DNA from: Scytolyngbya sp. HA4215-MV1
GTDB lineage: Bacteria; Cyanobacteriota; Cyanobacteriia; Leptolyngbyales; Leptolyngbyaceae
Reading direction: 5' to 3'
Assembly (NCBI GenBank): GCA_019359045.1
Contig: JAHHIA010000002.1
Location: forward strand, 304,401 to 368,400
DNA: 64,000 bases
Below, in pieces: positions 9,885 to 17,693 of this stretch. Made by a program: the position numbers and the translations under genes. How positions within the stretch are numbered: the first letter of the stretch is position 1; every line of letters starts with the position of its first letter. The notes under the pieces are model-generated. The model did not search any database. It was not told where the DNA came from and saw only the letters and a list, made by a program, of their open reading frames with translations.

Positions 9885-10378
9885 AGTAAAGCGATTTGAT
9901 AACTGATAGAGAATGAACCGCGATCGAGCACTGACAAAACAAAAAATTCTCTACATTCCTAATGAAGTCAGCATAGAGTGCTTTTATACGCTATTGCTCT
10001 AACACAAAAATGGCAAAGACCTGCTTGGACATCTACAAGTGGGTTATAGGAGTTAAAAAGGCACAAAGATAAAAGAAAAACTAATCGTATCTCTTAAGTA
10101 GGTAGCCCCAATCAATTGCAAGAAAGGACTGTGGGAGTTTCTCCCAGGCTGGGGGGCACCCCCGAAAACATCTTCAATTCACTTACAGCCATCCTCTTAT
10201 CTCGCAAAAAAGGATAGAAGGCTCTGCATCCCGAAACACAACATCAAAGCACATAAAAACAATCCTGACAGATCCCTTACGCAGTTTCTTCCATCCTACA
10301 AATCCGGCAATTGATGAGGGCAGAAGAGGAACACAACCCCCTTAGGAAACTGTATATCGCCATCCGGTTTGAATAATG

Positions 10379-10405
10379 AGAGAGGATTTCTGTGAAGTCC
10401 TCTCT
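10379..10405. repeat. Short inverted repeat (hairpin)
   Basis: AGAGAGGA and TCCTCTCT pair across an 11 nt loop. No T-tract follows on either strand, so a terminator role is not supported. It lies in the gene-poor region. Confidence 0.4.
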
Positions 10406-10532
10406 TACTAAGTTTCTCAATCTCATAAATGATTGAAGGCAAGTTCCAGCAATAAAACGATTCAAAATGCAGATGAGTGATTCTTATTTAGCGTGCCCCA
10501 GAAGGTCTTGTTCGCACCACCCTCCAATCCTA

Positions 10533-10728
10533 AGTAGTCCGTCAGGATAGATTTGAGAAGTCATTCAGCTCTACAAAAAACATTTTTGAGATGTTTTGAG
10601 GGTTTTCAGCCCCTGAAAACAGTCTTGACAGAGCACTAGTAGAACGTGGTGGAAATCTGCCTACCATTCTGACTCCTAACTCCTGACTCCCCCAGAATAG
10701 TTGCCCAACTGATGCCCCAAAGTATTAG
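10533..10728 (+). repeat. Dispersed repeat A, copy 1
   Basis: This stretch of about 196 bp matches the reverse complement of 16712-16917. Shared blocks in order are CCGTCAGGATAGATTTGAG, an internal stem-loop that differs in sequence, AGTAGAAC, GAAATCTGCCTACCATTCTG, ACTCCT runs, AGAAT.GTTGCC and GCCCCAAAGTA. Both copies end at the same points. There is no coding capacity and no clear terminal inverted repeat beyond a few bases. It is a non-autonomous interspersed element of unknown origin. Confidence 0.75.
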
Positions 10729-10782
10729 GTTCTTGTGATTTTTGGATCATTCGCGTGATGAATCACAAAATAAAAACAAGCT

Positions 10783-10864
10783 GGGTAGTGTTTCAAAGGT
10801 GTTGTTGGTATTTTTGAAAGCTTTGCTCAGCAAAGCTTTCAAAAATACCAACAACATGTCTAGA
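10783..10864 (+). repeat. Dispersed palindromic repeat B, copy 1
   Basis: A near-perfect palindrome with arms GTTGTTGGTATTTTTGAAAG and onward, closing around CTTTGCTCAGCAAAG, gives a stem of about 27 bp. The same element, including the flank reading GGGTAGTGTTTCAAAGGTG, occurs inverted at 63196-63276. Where the stems differ (CTTTGCT/AGCAAAG here, CTTCGCT/AGCGAAG there) both sides change together. It stands alone between genes here. Confidence 0.8.
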
Positions 10865-11087
10865 ACATAACCAACAAGCTGGCTAGGGGGAGGAGGCAAG
10901 GGATAAAGGCGAATTTGATCAGATTCTTTATGGTGGTCACGCTAATCTTGATGGATAAACGTAGTTTTGCCCATTGCTATTCACTCGATCAACCCCTACA
11001 ATTTCACCGGAGTGGACGGTTGATGAATTCCGCCAGGGCAGGCAGTTGTTAATTGCTACCTGCCTTGCTCAAAAATCTTAAAGAAAA

Positions 11088-11109
11088 ACCCGGCAGCCCC
11101 CTGCCGGGT
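11088..11109 (-). terminator. GC-rich hairpin, terminator-like on the minus strand
   Basis: ACCCGGCAG and CTGCCGGGT form a 9 bp stem with a CCCC loop. Read on the minus strand it is followed by TTTTTCTTT, the form of an intrinsic terminator. No recognised minus-strand gene lies just upstream, so a short transcript or small RNA is possible. Confidence 0.5.
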
Positions 11110-11178
11110 CTAATCACTCGTACATGGGTTCGTGATCATGTCTTTACGATATCCGCTGACATTGGGTTGTTCCTTCAT
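11110..11178 (-). other. Possible 22-codon micro-ORF before a terminator
   Basis: An ATG at 11178 opens a 22-codon frame beginning MKEQPNVSGYRKDM. Its TAG stop directly abuts the minus-strand terminator hairpin at 11088-11109. There is no good ribosome site, and I recognise no family. It could equally be chance sequence in a small RNA. Confidence 0.2.
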
Positions 11179-11367
11179 CTGGAAGTGCTATCCAGTCAGG
11201 CTATTTTTTCCTCGCCCAAGTGGATGACCGAATTGTTGAGAGAACAAACGGACTGACCGTAGGGACTTGGCATTTGGGCAAAAATGGTTGCGATCGAGGC
11301 AAGCTCATGCGCCAAATGCTAAGCCAATATAGCCGAATCGGCGATGTCATTTAATTTATGAGCCTTA

Positions 11368-11529
11368 GAGGGTGTTTGAAAAGGTGCTCGCTGTGATGTT
11401 GTGCACTCAGAGATTCCCCCTAGCCCCTCTTAAAAAGGGGGGATTAGCCTCAAAGTCTCCCTTAAAAAGGGGGACTTTGAGGGGGATCGTGTCTGTTGCT
11501 ACTTACGAAAGGACTTTTAAAACATCCTC
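11368..11529. mobile_element. MITE-like element with terminal inverted repeats
   Basis: A 162 bp non-coding element. The left end GAGGGTGTTTGAAAAG and the inverted right end GAGGATGTTTTAAAAG agree at 14 of 16 positions. TTA flanks both sides (11365-11367 and 11530-11532), consistent with a TA or TTA target duplication. The interior holds CCCCCTAGCCCC and two AAAAAGGGGG blocks typical of cyanobacterial intergenic repeats. No transposase is encoded; a source element elsewhere is inferred. Confidence 0.6.
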
Positions 11530-11568
11530 TTAGCGATCGAAAAAATCGTAGCAACCCAATATGATTTC

Positions 11569-12480
11569 ATGACTCAATATCCGCGAGATATGGTGGGATA
11601 TGGGCAACACCCACCTGATCCCCGTTGGCAAAATCAAGCCCGTGTAGCAGTTCAGTTTGTGATTAACTACGAAGAAGGGGGGGAAACCTGCATCCTGCAT
11701 GGTGATCAGGCATCTGAAACCTTCCTTTCAGAAATTGTAGGTGCAGTGCCTTTGCATGGCTTGCGCCACATGAATATGGAGTCGTGCTACGAGTATGGTA
11801 GTCGAGCTGGTTTTTGGCGGCTCTATCGGATGTTTACCGATCGCGGCATTGCTGTAACGGTCTATGGGGTGGCAATGGCATTGGAGCGCAATCCAGAAGC
11901 TGTGGCTGCGATGCTGTCGGCGGATTGGGAAATTGCCAGCCATGGCTATCGCTGGATTGACTATAAATATTTTGGCGAAGCGGCGGAACGCGAACACCTG
12001 CAACAGGCGATCGCGATTCACACGCGTGTGACTGGCAGCCGCCCATTCGGTTGGTACACCGGACGCACCAGCCCCTATACCCGCAAACTGGTGGTTGAAG
12101 AAGGGGGGTTTCTCTATGATGCCGATAGCTATGCTGATGACTTGCCCTATTGGGTCTATGACTATGGCACGCCGCACCTGGTGATTCCCTACACACTCGA
12201 TAACAACGACATGCGCTTTGCCAGCATTCAGGGGTTCAATTCTGGCGATCAGTTTTTTACCTACCTCTGTGATGCCTTTGATGTGCTCTATGCTGAAGGC
12301 GAAACGGCACCCAAAATGATGAGTATTGGGTTACATTGCCGACTGGTGGGTAGACCAGGACGTGCCGCTGCATTGGCAAAATTTCTTGATTATGTACAAC
12401 AGCACGATCGGGTCTGGATTTGTCGTCGGATTGATATTGCGCGTCACTGGCATGAGTACCATCCGCCAGGGGAGGGGTGA
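11569..12480 (+). CDS. puuE: Allantoinase, PuuE type (polysaccharide deacetylase family)
   Basis: A 303-residue soluble enzyme of the carbohydrate esterase 4/polysaccharide deacetylase superfamily. The opening MTQYPRDMVGYGQHPPDPRW with FVINYEEGGE is characteristic of PuuE-type allantoinases, which hydrolyse allantoin to allantoate in purine breakdown. Supporting motifs are YEYGSRAGFWRLYRMF, ASHGYRWIDY, GWYTGR.SPYTR and GLHCRLVGRPGR. Length matches the family. No other ureide gene lies beside it, although an XdhC homologue, relevant to xanthine dehydrogenase maturation, lies near 51 kb. Its stop sits in a 16 bp tandem repeat. Confidence 0.88.
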   Translation: MTQYPRDMVGYGQHPPDPRWQNQARVAVQFVINYEEGGETCILHGDQASETFLSEIVGAVPLHGLRHMNMESCYEYGSRAGFWRLYRMFTDRGIAVTVYGVAMALERNPEAVAAMLSADWEIASHGYRWIDYKYFGEAAEREHLQQAIAIHTRVTGSRPFGWYTGRTSPYTRKLVVEEGGFLYDADSYADDLPYWVYDYGTPHLVIPYTLDNNDMRFASIQGFNSGDQFFTYLCDAFDVLYAEGETAPKMMSIGLHCRLVGRPGRAAALAKFLDYVQQHDRVWICRRIDIARHWHEYHPPGEG

Positions 12481-12511
12481 AGAGGTAGAGGGGTGAAGAG
12501 GTAGAGGGGTG
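12472..12511 (+). repeat. Short tandem repeat, 16 bp unit
   Basis: GAGGGGTGAAGAGGTA occurs twice in tandem (12472-12487, 12488-12503), followed by 8 further matching bases. The array overlaps the stop codon of the allantoinase gene, so slippage here could alter the 3' end of the message. Confidence 0.85.
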
Positions 12512-12549
12512 GGCTGATTGCTATTCTGCGTTCTCGACATCTGGTGCCT

Positions 12550-13443
12550 TTATGCCAACAAAAACTTGCGTAGGGCTTGATAAGTCTCCTGAGGGGTTTC
12601 TTCGGGAAGGAAGTGTCCGCAGGGGAGGGCATTGCCCTGGGCCGCGATCGCGCGTTGCTGCCAGATGCTCAGAACCTCGTATTTGCGTCCAATGATGCCC
12701 TGGTTGCCCCAGAGGACAAGCAGGGGACAGGTGATGCGTTGTGCCCGATCGTGGTGATCGTGGATGAGGTCGATGGTGGCAGCAGCGCGGTAGTCTTCGC
12801 AGGTGGCATGAATTGTAGCAGGGTCTTGAAAGCAGCGCTGATATTCTGCTAGAGCGGCAGGGGTAAAGGCTGAAAAATCGTAGCTCCAGCGCTTTAGGCA
12901 TTGTTGCAAATAATACTGGGGATTTGCGCCAATGAGCGTTTCGGGCAAGGGGGAAGGTTGAATCAAAAAGAACCAGTGATAGTAAGCGGTGGCGAGGGTT
13001 TGGTCGATCGTGGCGTATAGTTCGGCGGTCGGGATAATATCCAGGAGTGCAAGTTTGCTGACGCGATCGGGATAGTCTAGTACCATGCGATGGGCAACGC
13101 GCGCACCTCGATCATGTCCCACTACGGCAAACTGTTCATAGCCCAATTGAGTCATGACGTTAACCTGGTCTCTCGCCATTACCCGTTTAGAATAATTGCG
13201 GTGATCCACTTCCCCGATCGGTTTGGCACTGTCGCCATAGCCGCGTAAATCCGTTGCAATCACGGTAAAGTCGGTAGCCAACCAAGGCGCAATTTTGTGC
13301 CACATCCAATGGGTCTGGGGATAGCCATGCAACAACAACAGCGGATTCCCTGAGCCAGCTCTGGCGAGATGAATCTCGATCCCCTCAACTGCAATCACTT
13401 CCCGCCTAAAATCGGCAAACGCATTCATAATTAAACCTGGCAT
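12550..13443 (-). CDS. Alpha/beta hydrolase, haloacetate dehalogenase-like
   Basis: A 297-residue alpha/beta-fold hydrolase. LLLLHGYPQTHWMWHKIAP gives the oxyanion region. The nucleophile elbow is VVGHDRGARVAHRM, with Asp where esterases have Ser. The histidine of the triad is in CGHFLPEE. The Asp elbow followed by RGARVAHRM is the hallmark of fluoroacetate/haloacetate dehalogenases and related epoxide hydrolases. The true substrate cannot be read from sequence. An alternative start at 13428 (MNAFADF) is possible. It converges on puuE and is divergent from the deacetylase gene. Confidence 0.82.
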   Translation of the reverse strand: MPGLIMNAFADFRREVIAVEGIEIHLARAGSGNPLLLLHGYPQTHWMWHKIAPWLATDFTVIATDLRGYGDSAKPIGEVDHRNYSKRVMARDQVNVMTQLGYEQFAVVGHDRGARVAHRMVLDYPDRVSKLALLDIIPTAELYATIDQTLATAYYHWFFLIQPSPLPETLIGANPQYYLQQCLKRWSYDFSAFTPAALAEYQRCFQDPATIHATCEDYRAAATIDLIHDHHDRAQRITCPLLVLWGNQGIIGRKYEVLSIWQQRAIAAQGNALPCGHFLPEETPQETYQALRKFLLA

Positions 13444-13604
13444 TGCCCTCGACGATTGACTGGAACCATTGTAAATTGGCTGATCGTTGGGTTAGTGGGA
13501 TTCGCCATTGGTCATTCATAGTCACCCCCAACCCTTTTTTCCCTCTCCTCTTCTAGTTCTTTTTACTGTTTCACCCCCTCACCCTTCTACCCTTTCCTCT
13601 CTCT

Positions 13605-14528
13605 ATGCTTCCCGTTATCTATTCAGACGAATTTTTGCTTCATGAGACGGGCTATTTTCATCCTGAAAAACCCGATCGCCTGACCGCTATCAAGACAGCA
13701 CTGAATACGGCTTCTTGGGCTGACCAGTTGGAATGGCGGCTGCCTTCAGGAGAAGGCGCACGATCGCCCTCTTTGATCGAGGCAATTCATCGGGTTCACT
13801 CGACTCGCTACACGGATGCAGTGCGGCAATTGGCAAACCGGGGGGGAGGCTATATTGATTCGGATACGCCAGTTTCGCCGCGTAGCTATGAAGTGGCGTT
13901 GCTGGCGGTGAGTGCCTGGCTGGATGGGGTCGATTATGCTTTGCAAACAGGATCTCCCAGTTTTGTGCTAGCACGTCCACCGGGGCACCATGCTCTGAGT
14001 GAAATGGGAATGGGCTTTTGCATTTTTAGTAATGCCGCGATCGCGGCTTACTATGCCCTGGAGCAAGCTGGCATTCAGCGAGTGGCGATTCTTGACTGGG
14101 ATGTGCATCATGGCAATGGCACCCAGGCGATCGTCGAAAACCATGCTCAAATTGCCTATTGCTCTTTGCACCAGTCTCCCTGCTATCCCGGCACCGGAGA
14201 AGCGCATGAACAAGGTGCACACAACAATGTTTTGAACGTACCGATGCTCCCTGGCAGCACCCTGTCTGAGTATCAGCCTGCTTTTGAGCAAAAGGTGATT
14301 CCCTTTTTACAGGCGTTTCAACCCGATTTGTTAATTGTCAGCGCTGGGTACGATGCCAATCATGATGACCCCTTGGCAAGCATCTCGCTCACGCCCAAAG
14401 ATTATGGCATCTTTAGCCATTATTGTTTAGGCATTACCCGACAGATTGTTTTTGGGTTAGAAGGGGGGTATGACTTCAATACTCTGGCAGCTTCAGTCGC
14501 TGCCACGATCGAGCCATGTTTGATTTAA
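13605..14528 (+). CDS. Histone deacetylase family protein (arginase/deacetylase fold)
   Basis: A 307-residue zinc-dependent deacylase. Metal and catalytic motifs are in order: HPEKPDRL near the start, LARPPGHHA near residue 123 (tandem His), DWDVHHGNGTQ near 163 (zinc ligands Asp and His) and SAGYDANHDDPL near 246. GLEGGYDF closes the active site. Bacterial members act on acetylpolyamines or acetyl-lysine proteins, often loosely called acetoin-utilisation-like. The substrate here is unknown. The CpcS-like gene follows 39 bp downstream on the same strand. Confidence 0.9.
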   Translation: MLPVIYSDEFLLHETGYFHPEKPDRLTAIKTALNTASWADQLEWRLPSGEGARSPSLIEAIHRVHSTRYTDAVRQLANRGGGYIDSDTPVSPRSYEVALLAVSAWLDGVDYALQTGSPSFVLARPPGHHALSEMGMGFCIFSNAAIAAYYALEQAGIQRVAILDWDVHHGNGTQAIVENHAQIAYCSLHQSPCYPGTGEAHEQGAHNNVLNVPMLPGSTLSEYQPAFEQKVIPFLQAFQPDLLIVSAGYDANHDDPLASISLTPKDYGIFSHYCLGITRQIVFGLEGGYDFNTLAASVAATIEPCLI

Positions 14529-14567
14529 ATATTGCTGCTTCAGCATCGCCTTACACACGAGCACCCT

Positions 14568-14819
14568 ATGACTAATCTGGACATCTTTCGTCAGTTTTTC
14601 GATGCCTGTGGGGCCGCCTGGGTAACTGAACGCACTTACCCTTACCTGTTCCATCAGGAAGTGGAACGATCGTATACCAAATTTCGCATCTACGCCATTA
14701 CGCCCGAACTCAAGGCACAGGTGTTATCCGACAACGAATATGCCGCACCATCCACGTTGGATGACCTGCCTGGATATCACTCGACTTTGAAACGGTATCC
14801 AAAAAAGGCGATCGAGTGA
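14568..14819 (+). CDS. CpcS/CpeS-like phycobiliprotein lyase, N-terminal part (frame 0)
   Basis: This frame gives 83 residues starting MTNLDIFRQFFDACGAAW, the N-terminal pattern of CpcS/CpeS-type chromophore lyases (DIFRQFF..C.G.W..ERT). Such lyases attach bilins to phycobiliproteins and have about 170-200 residues, so this is less than half a protein. The rest is encoded in the -1 frame at 14816-15139. Joining the frames at A AAA AAG (14801-14807) gives KKGDRVNQSLNR across the junction and a 190-residue product. This is either programmed frameshifting, a real mutation, or a homopolymer sequencing error. Confidence 0.65.
   Translation: MTNLDIFRQFFDACGAAWVTERTYPYLFHQEVERSYTKFRIYAITPELKAQVLSDNEYAAPSTLDDLPGYHSTLKRYPKKAIE
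14801..14807 (+). other. Slippery heptamer A AAA AAG at a frame junction
   Basis: In the zero frame the codons read CCA AAA AAG. Slipping back one base on this heptamer resumes at GGC (14807-14809), exactly the frame of the C-terminal half. A AAA AAG is an established efficient bacterial -1 signal, for example in E. coli dnaX. A weak GCGAT/ATCGC stem follows, but it lies too close to be a normal stimulator, and no upstream Shine-Dalgarno-like stimulator is evident. Confidence 0.45.
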
Positions 14820-15139
14820 ACCAATCGCTTAATCGGCTGCTTGTGCCCGAACAACCCGAAGGTCAGTTGATCATGGGGGCTTACCTACGCGATCGTGCCT
14901 ACGAAGAATCACGCCCGATCGTGTCCCATTTTTCTTTCAACTCTGAAAATCGAGAATTGCTGATGACGACCACCTATACCCGTGTGGTTGCAGTCGATTC
15001 GATTATCCTGATCAATCCCCAACTGCGCATCCGCAAAATCCTCAACTACCGCCGCCCTAGTGAAGGTGAAGCACTCCAAGAGGTTATGCTGGTTGGTTTT
15101 TGGGTCGAGCAGAAACAGATGTCAGTAAAGGGACTCTGA
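14816..15139 (+). CDS. CpcS/CpeS-like phycobiliprotein lyase, C-terminal part (-1 frame)
   Basis: This frame supplies the C-terminal lyase pattern: GAYLRDRAYEESRPIVSHF, then strands SENRELLMTTTYTRVVAVDSI and LRIRKILNY, ending near VGFWVEQK. CpcS-type proteins show LRDRGY followed by such a beta-barrel. A GTG at 14816 overlaps the frame-0 stop as GTGA, so coupled restart is formally possible, but the frame stays open upstream through KKGDR, which fits the family better. No ribosome site precedes the GTG. Read it with the preceding entry as one split gene. Confidence 0.65.
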   Translation: MNQSLNRLLVPEQPEGQLIMGAYLRDRAYEESRPIVSHFSFNSENRELLMTTTYTRVVAVDSIILINPQLRIRKILNYRRPSEGEALQEVMLVGFWVEQKQMSVKGL

Positions 15140-15232
15140 ACTTTAGACTTTGGACTTTACGACTATTTACGATATCTTTGCTTGCTTGCTTCAGTCCATC
15201 GTTTAGGGACCAAAGTCCAATCCTTTCTACGA

Positions 15233-15553
15233 TCATTCAGTCACGACAGGAGCTTCGGAAGGTGTAGCGAGGGGTTTGTTCTCGGCGATCGGGCGCACCC
15301 GACGAATCGGTAAGTTGGCAATCAGCGCGGTTGCCCGCTGGCTATTTTCTAAAGAAAACTCCATGCTGTCAGTGTCAAGCTCGACATAACGAGAGACCAC
15401 TTCTAAAATTTCCTTACGCATGGCTTCCAGGGTTTGGGGCGGCAGATCGGTGCGATCGTGTGCCAAAACCAGTTGCAAGCGACGCTTTACGTCCTGACGG
15501 CTGTTATCAGCGCTTAGGCGAGGAAAGAGTCGTTCTAGAAGTTCGATCAGCAT
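15233..15553 (-). CDS. minE: Cell division topological specificity factor MinE
   Basis: About 106 residues from the ATG at 15553 ([10 protein letters not shown]); the frame also extends to a TTG at 15571. The N-terminal amphipathic membrane segment is followed by the anti-MinCD helix ([20 protein letters not shown]) and the dimerisation region ([16 protein letters not shown]). MinE releases MinD from the membrane and so confines division to midcell. It is last in the minus-strand minC-minD-minE order, 59 bp after minD. Confidence 0.95.
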   Translation of the reverse strand: MLIELLERLFPRLSADNSRQDVKRRLQLVLAHDRTDLPPQTLEAMRKEILEVVSRYVELDTDSMEFSLENSQRATALIANLPIRRVRPIAENKPLATPSEAPVVTE

Positions 15554-15612
15554 GGGTGAGCACAAGTACAATGAACAGTCAAACCAATTAAACCCAATCA
15601 GATTAAACTCAA

Positions 15613-16419
15613 TCAGAAAATCTTATAATTCAGCAATTTCTTGAAGCGATTGAGCAACCCTTCGTTATTGGCAGTGAGGTCTAGAAAATCGACTTTTTCA
15701 CCTTCAAGGCGACGAGCAATGTTGTTGAAGGCAAGCCCTGCCAGGGAAGGGGCATCGGCTAGCACGAGGGGCTCTCCTTTGTTCGTCGAAACAATGACTC
15801 GCTCATCATCAGGCACCACCCCAATCAAAGAGATTGCCAAAATTTCTTGCACATCTGCTACAGACATCATGTCATTTGCCTGTACCATTGCCGGTTTCAG
15901 TCGATTCACAATCAGGTGAATTTTTTTAATGCCGTTGGCTTCGAGTAAGCCAACGACGCGATCGGCATCTCGTACCGCCGAAATTTCCGGTGTCGTGACG
16001 ACCAACGCCTCCTGTGCCGCCGCGATCGCATTCTGAAACCCCATCTCAATCCCGGCTGGGCTATCCACCAGGATATAGTCGTAGGATTCAGCCAGAGAAA
16101 CCACCAACTGTTTCATTTGGTCGGGCGTTACAGCATCCTTGGTGCGGTTTTGGGCTGCGGGCAAAAGCACCAGACGATTTTGCCGCTTATCTTTCACCAA
16201 TGCCTGATCGAGCCGACATTCACCCGCCAACACTTCGACAGCGGTATAAACCACCCGGTTTTCCAAACCCAGTAACAGATCCAGGTTTCGCAAGCCAAAG
16301 TCTGCATCTACCACAGCCACCTTGCGACCCAGTTGCGCCAGTGCCATGCCTAAGTTTGCAGTGGAGGTGGTTTTGCCCACCCCGCCTTTACCCGATGTAA
16401 CGACAATAATGCGACTCAT
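15613..16419 (-). CDS. minD: Septum site-determining ATPase MinD
   Basis: A 268-residue ParA/MinD ATPase. The deviant Walker A is [16 protein letters not shown] at residues 9-24, [15 protein letters not shown] follows, and [12 protein letters not shown] supplies Walker B. The C-terminal [14 protein letters not shown] is the amphipathic membrane-targeting helix. MinD recruits MinC to the membrane to block FtsZ assembly. The gap to minC is 494 bp and contains dispersed repeat A, so co-transcription with minC may be weakened. Confidence 0.97.
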   Translation of the reverse strand: MSRIIVVTSGKGGVGKTTSTANLGMALAQLGRKVAVVDADFGLRNLDLLLGLENRVVYTAVEVLAGECRLDQALVKDKRQNRLVLLPAAQNRTKDAVTPDQMKQLVVSLAESYDYILVDSPAGIEMGFQNAIAAAQEALVVTTPEISAVRDADRVVGLLEANGIKKIHLIVNRLKPAMVQANDMMSVADVQEILAISLIGVVPDDERVIVSTNKGEPLVLADAPSLAGLAFNNIARRLEGEKVDFLDLTANNEGLLNRFKKLLNYKIF

Positions 16420-16711
16420 GAACTGTGAGACTTGTGTTTAGACAACCGATTGAAAAAGAGCTGGTTCTACCTTCGTTTGGGTTGACCGTCTTTACAGCAA
16501 ACCAACCACAAAATCCACCAGAATCAGAAAAAATAACCCTTGAGATTGTACCTTAGTGTAGCGGAACCGTCACTGACCCAACTCCGTATATCGGTTAAGC
16601 ATACCAGTTCATTTGAAAATCGCTGTCGGCTTTTTGCTGGGAATAAATTCATCTTGAGCTGTTTGAATCTCCAGCGTTTACCAGTCAATTCAAAACTCGT
16701 ATTTCACCAGA

Positions 16712-16917
16712 CTAGTACTTTGGGGCGTAAGTTAGGCAACGATTCTGAGGGGGCCAGGGGGCAGGGGGCAGGAGTCAGAATGGTAGGCAGATTTCTGCCA
16801 AGTTCTACTAATGGTTTTTTTCGAGACTATTTTGAGGCGTTGAAAATCCTCAAAATAGTCTCGAAATGGTTTTTGTCGACTTGAAGGTCACTCAAATCTA
16901 TCCTGACGGACGACTAG
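16712..16917 (-). repeat. Dispersed repeat A, copy 2 (between minC and minD)
   Basis: The inverted counterpart of 10533-10728. Its internal stem here is perfect: TTTCGAGACTATTTTGAGG pairs with its complement across about 10 nt. The copy also carries GGGGGCA-type heptamers. Its boundary coincides with the minC stop codon: the TAG at 16914-16916 lies in the first bases of the element. The rest fills nearly half of the minC-minD gap. Confidence 0.75.
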
Positions 16918-17693
16918 GGTCGGGAGAAATCGCTGGCTCTGGTAATTCGAATTCCCTGCGGTGTTGCATAAGCAATTTCTGGATAGAACTGACCGGGAGG
17001 ATTTTCGGGTGCTCTGGCAACAAAATTCGCGATCCGTATTTGAGTCGGCTCCATTTGTAATGCCAGGATCAGGCAACGGCTATTGCCTTTGGCACCTGCC
17101 TGGGCAACCCCACGCAACCGTCCCCACACAATAATGTCGCCATCTGCCACGATCGCACTGCCTGGGTTGGAATCGCCCAGGATAATAATGGTGCCGTTGT
17201 GCCGAATTTCGTTGCCCGATCGCAGGGTGGTTTGCAAATAGAGTGGTTCTGCCATCGCTTGCCCTGCCTCTTCGGTGGGCTGGTTGAGATGGGCAACGGT
17301 GGGTTGTTGTTCCACTGAATAGCCGGAGGTGGCAGCAGCGACCGCTGTTTGACGGCGGCTGGTGTAAACCCGCTTCAGTTGCAGTTGCGCTTCGGTCAGG
17401 GCATCGGCGATCGCCTGGAGTTGCCGGCTATCCAACAATCGATCTCTGGCAATCAGATGAACCGTCGTATTCGGTTGCCAGAACCGCTCACTCCCATCTA
17501 GACGTTGCTTCAACTGCTGCCAAATTTCCGTCCAACTCAATGGATTAATAGAATCGCCCACATCTTCTGGAGGCAGCAGCAAAACTAACCGTCCGCCTTC
17601 GCTTTTAAAGCGAACCTGTGAATTGCGGTCTACTTCAGAAGGGGCTGGGGGAACCACTGGCACAGATGCCGGAACGGAAGCGTCGGAAGACAT
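16914..17693 (-). CDS. minC: Septum site-determining protein MinC
   Basis: A 259-residue FtsZ assembly inhibitor. A proline-rich start is followed by the N-terminal domain (about residues 25-110). The C-terminal right-handed beta-helix domain (about 150-250) has TLRSGNEIRHNGTIIILGD, the conserved RSGQ-like MinD-binding motif here read RSGN, then GDIIVWGRLRGVAQAGAKGN. Length fits cyanobacterial MinC. It is first of the min genes on this strand. Its stop codon falls at the edge of repeat A. Confidence 0.94.
   Translation of the reverse strand: MSSDASVPASVPVVPPAPSEVDRNSQVRFKSEGGRLVLLLPPEDVGDSINPLSWTEIWQQLKQRLDGSERFWQPNTTVHLIARDRLLDSRQLQAIADALTEAQLQLKRVYTSRRQTAVAAATSGYSVEQQPTVAHLNQPTEEAGQAMAEPLYLQTTLRSGNEIRHNGTIIILGDSNPGSAIVADGDIIVWGRLRGVAQAGAKGNSRCLILALQMEPTQIRIANFVARAPENPPGQFYPEIAYATPQGIRITRASDFSRP

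Larger units (their letters stand above)
9885..11568 (+). other. Gene-poor region rich in repeats and hairpins
   Basis: About 1.7 kb between the divergent PAS kinase and allantoinase genes holds no convincing protein gene. It contains a hairpin near 10379, copy 1 of dispersed repeat A (10533-10728), a long palindrome of repeat B (10783-10864), a GC-rich hairpin (11088-11109) and a MITE-like element (11368-11529). Longer frames here lack family resemblance and ribosome sites. The promoters of both flanking genes must lie at the ends; I cannot place them with confidence. Confidence 0.6.

Noticed and set aside
11053-11256. 67-codon plus-strand frame in the gene-poor region
   Set aside because: It contains the minus-strand terminator hairpin near its start, lacks a ribosome site and resembles no family.
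14816-15139. Treating the two CpcS-like frames as independent genes
   Set aside because: Each half matches a different part of one lyase, the second has no ribosome site, and its frame stays open upstream through family-like residues.
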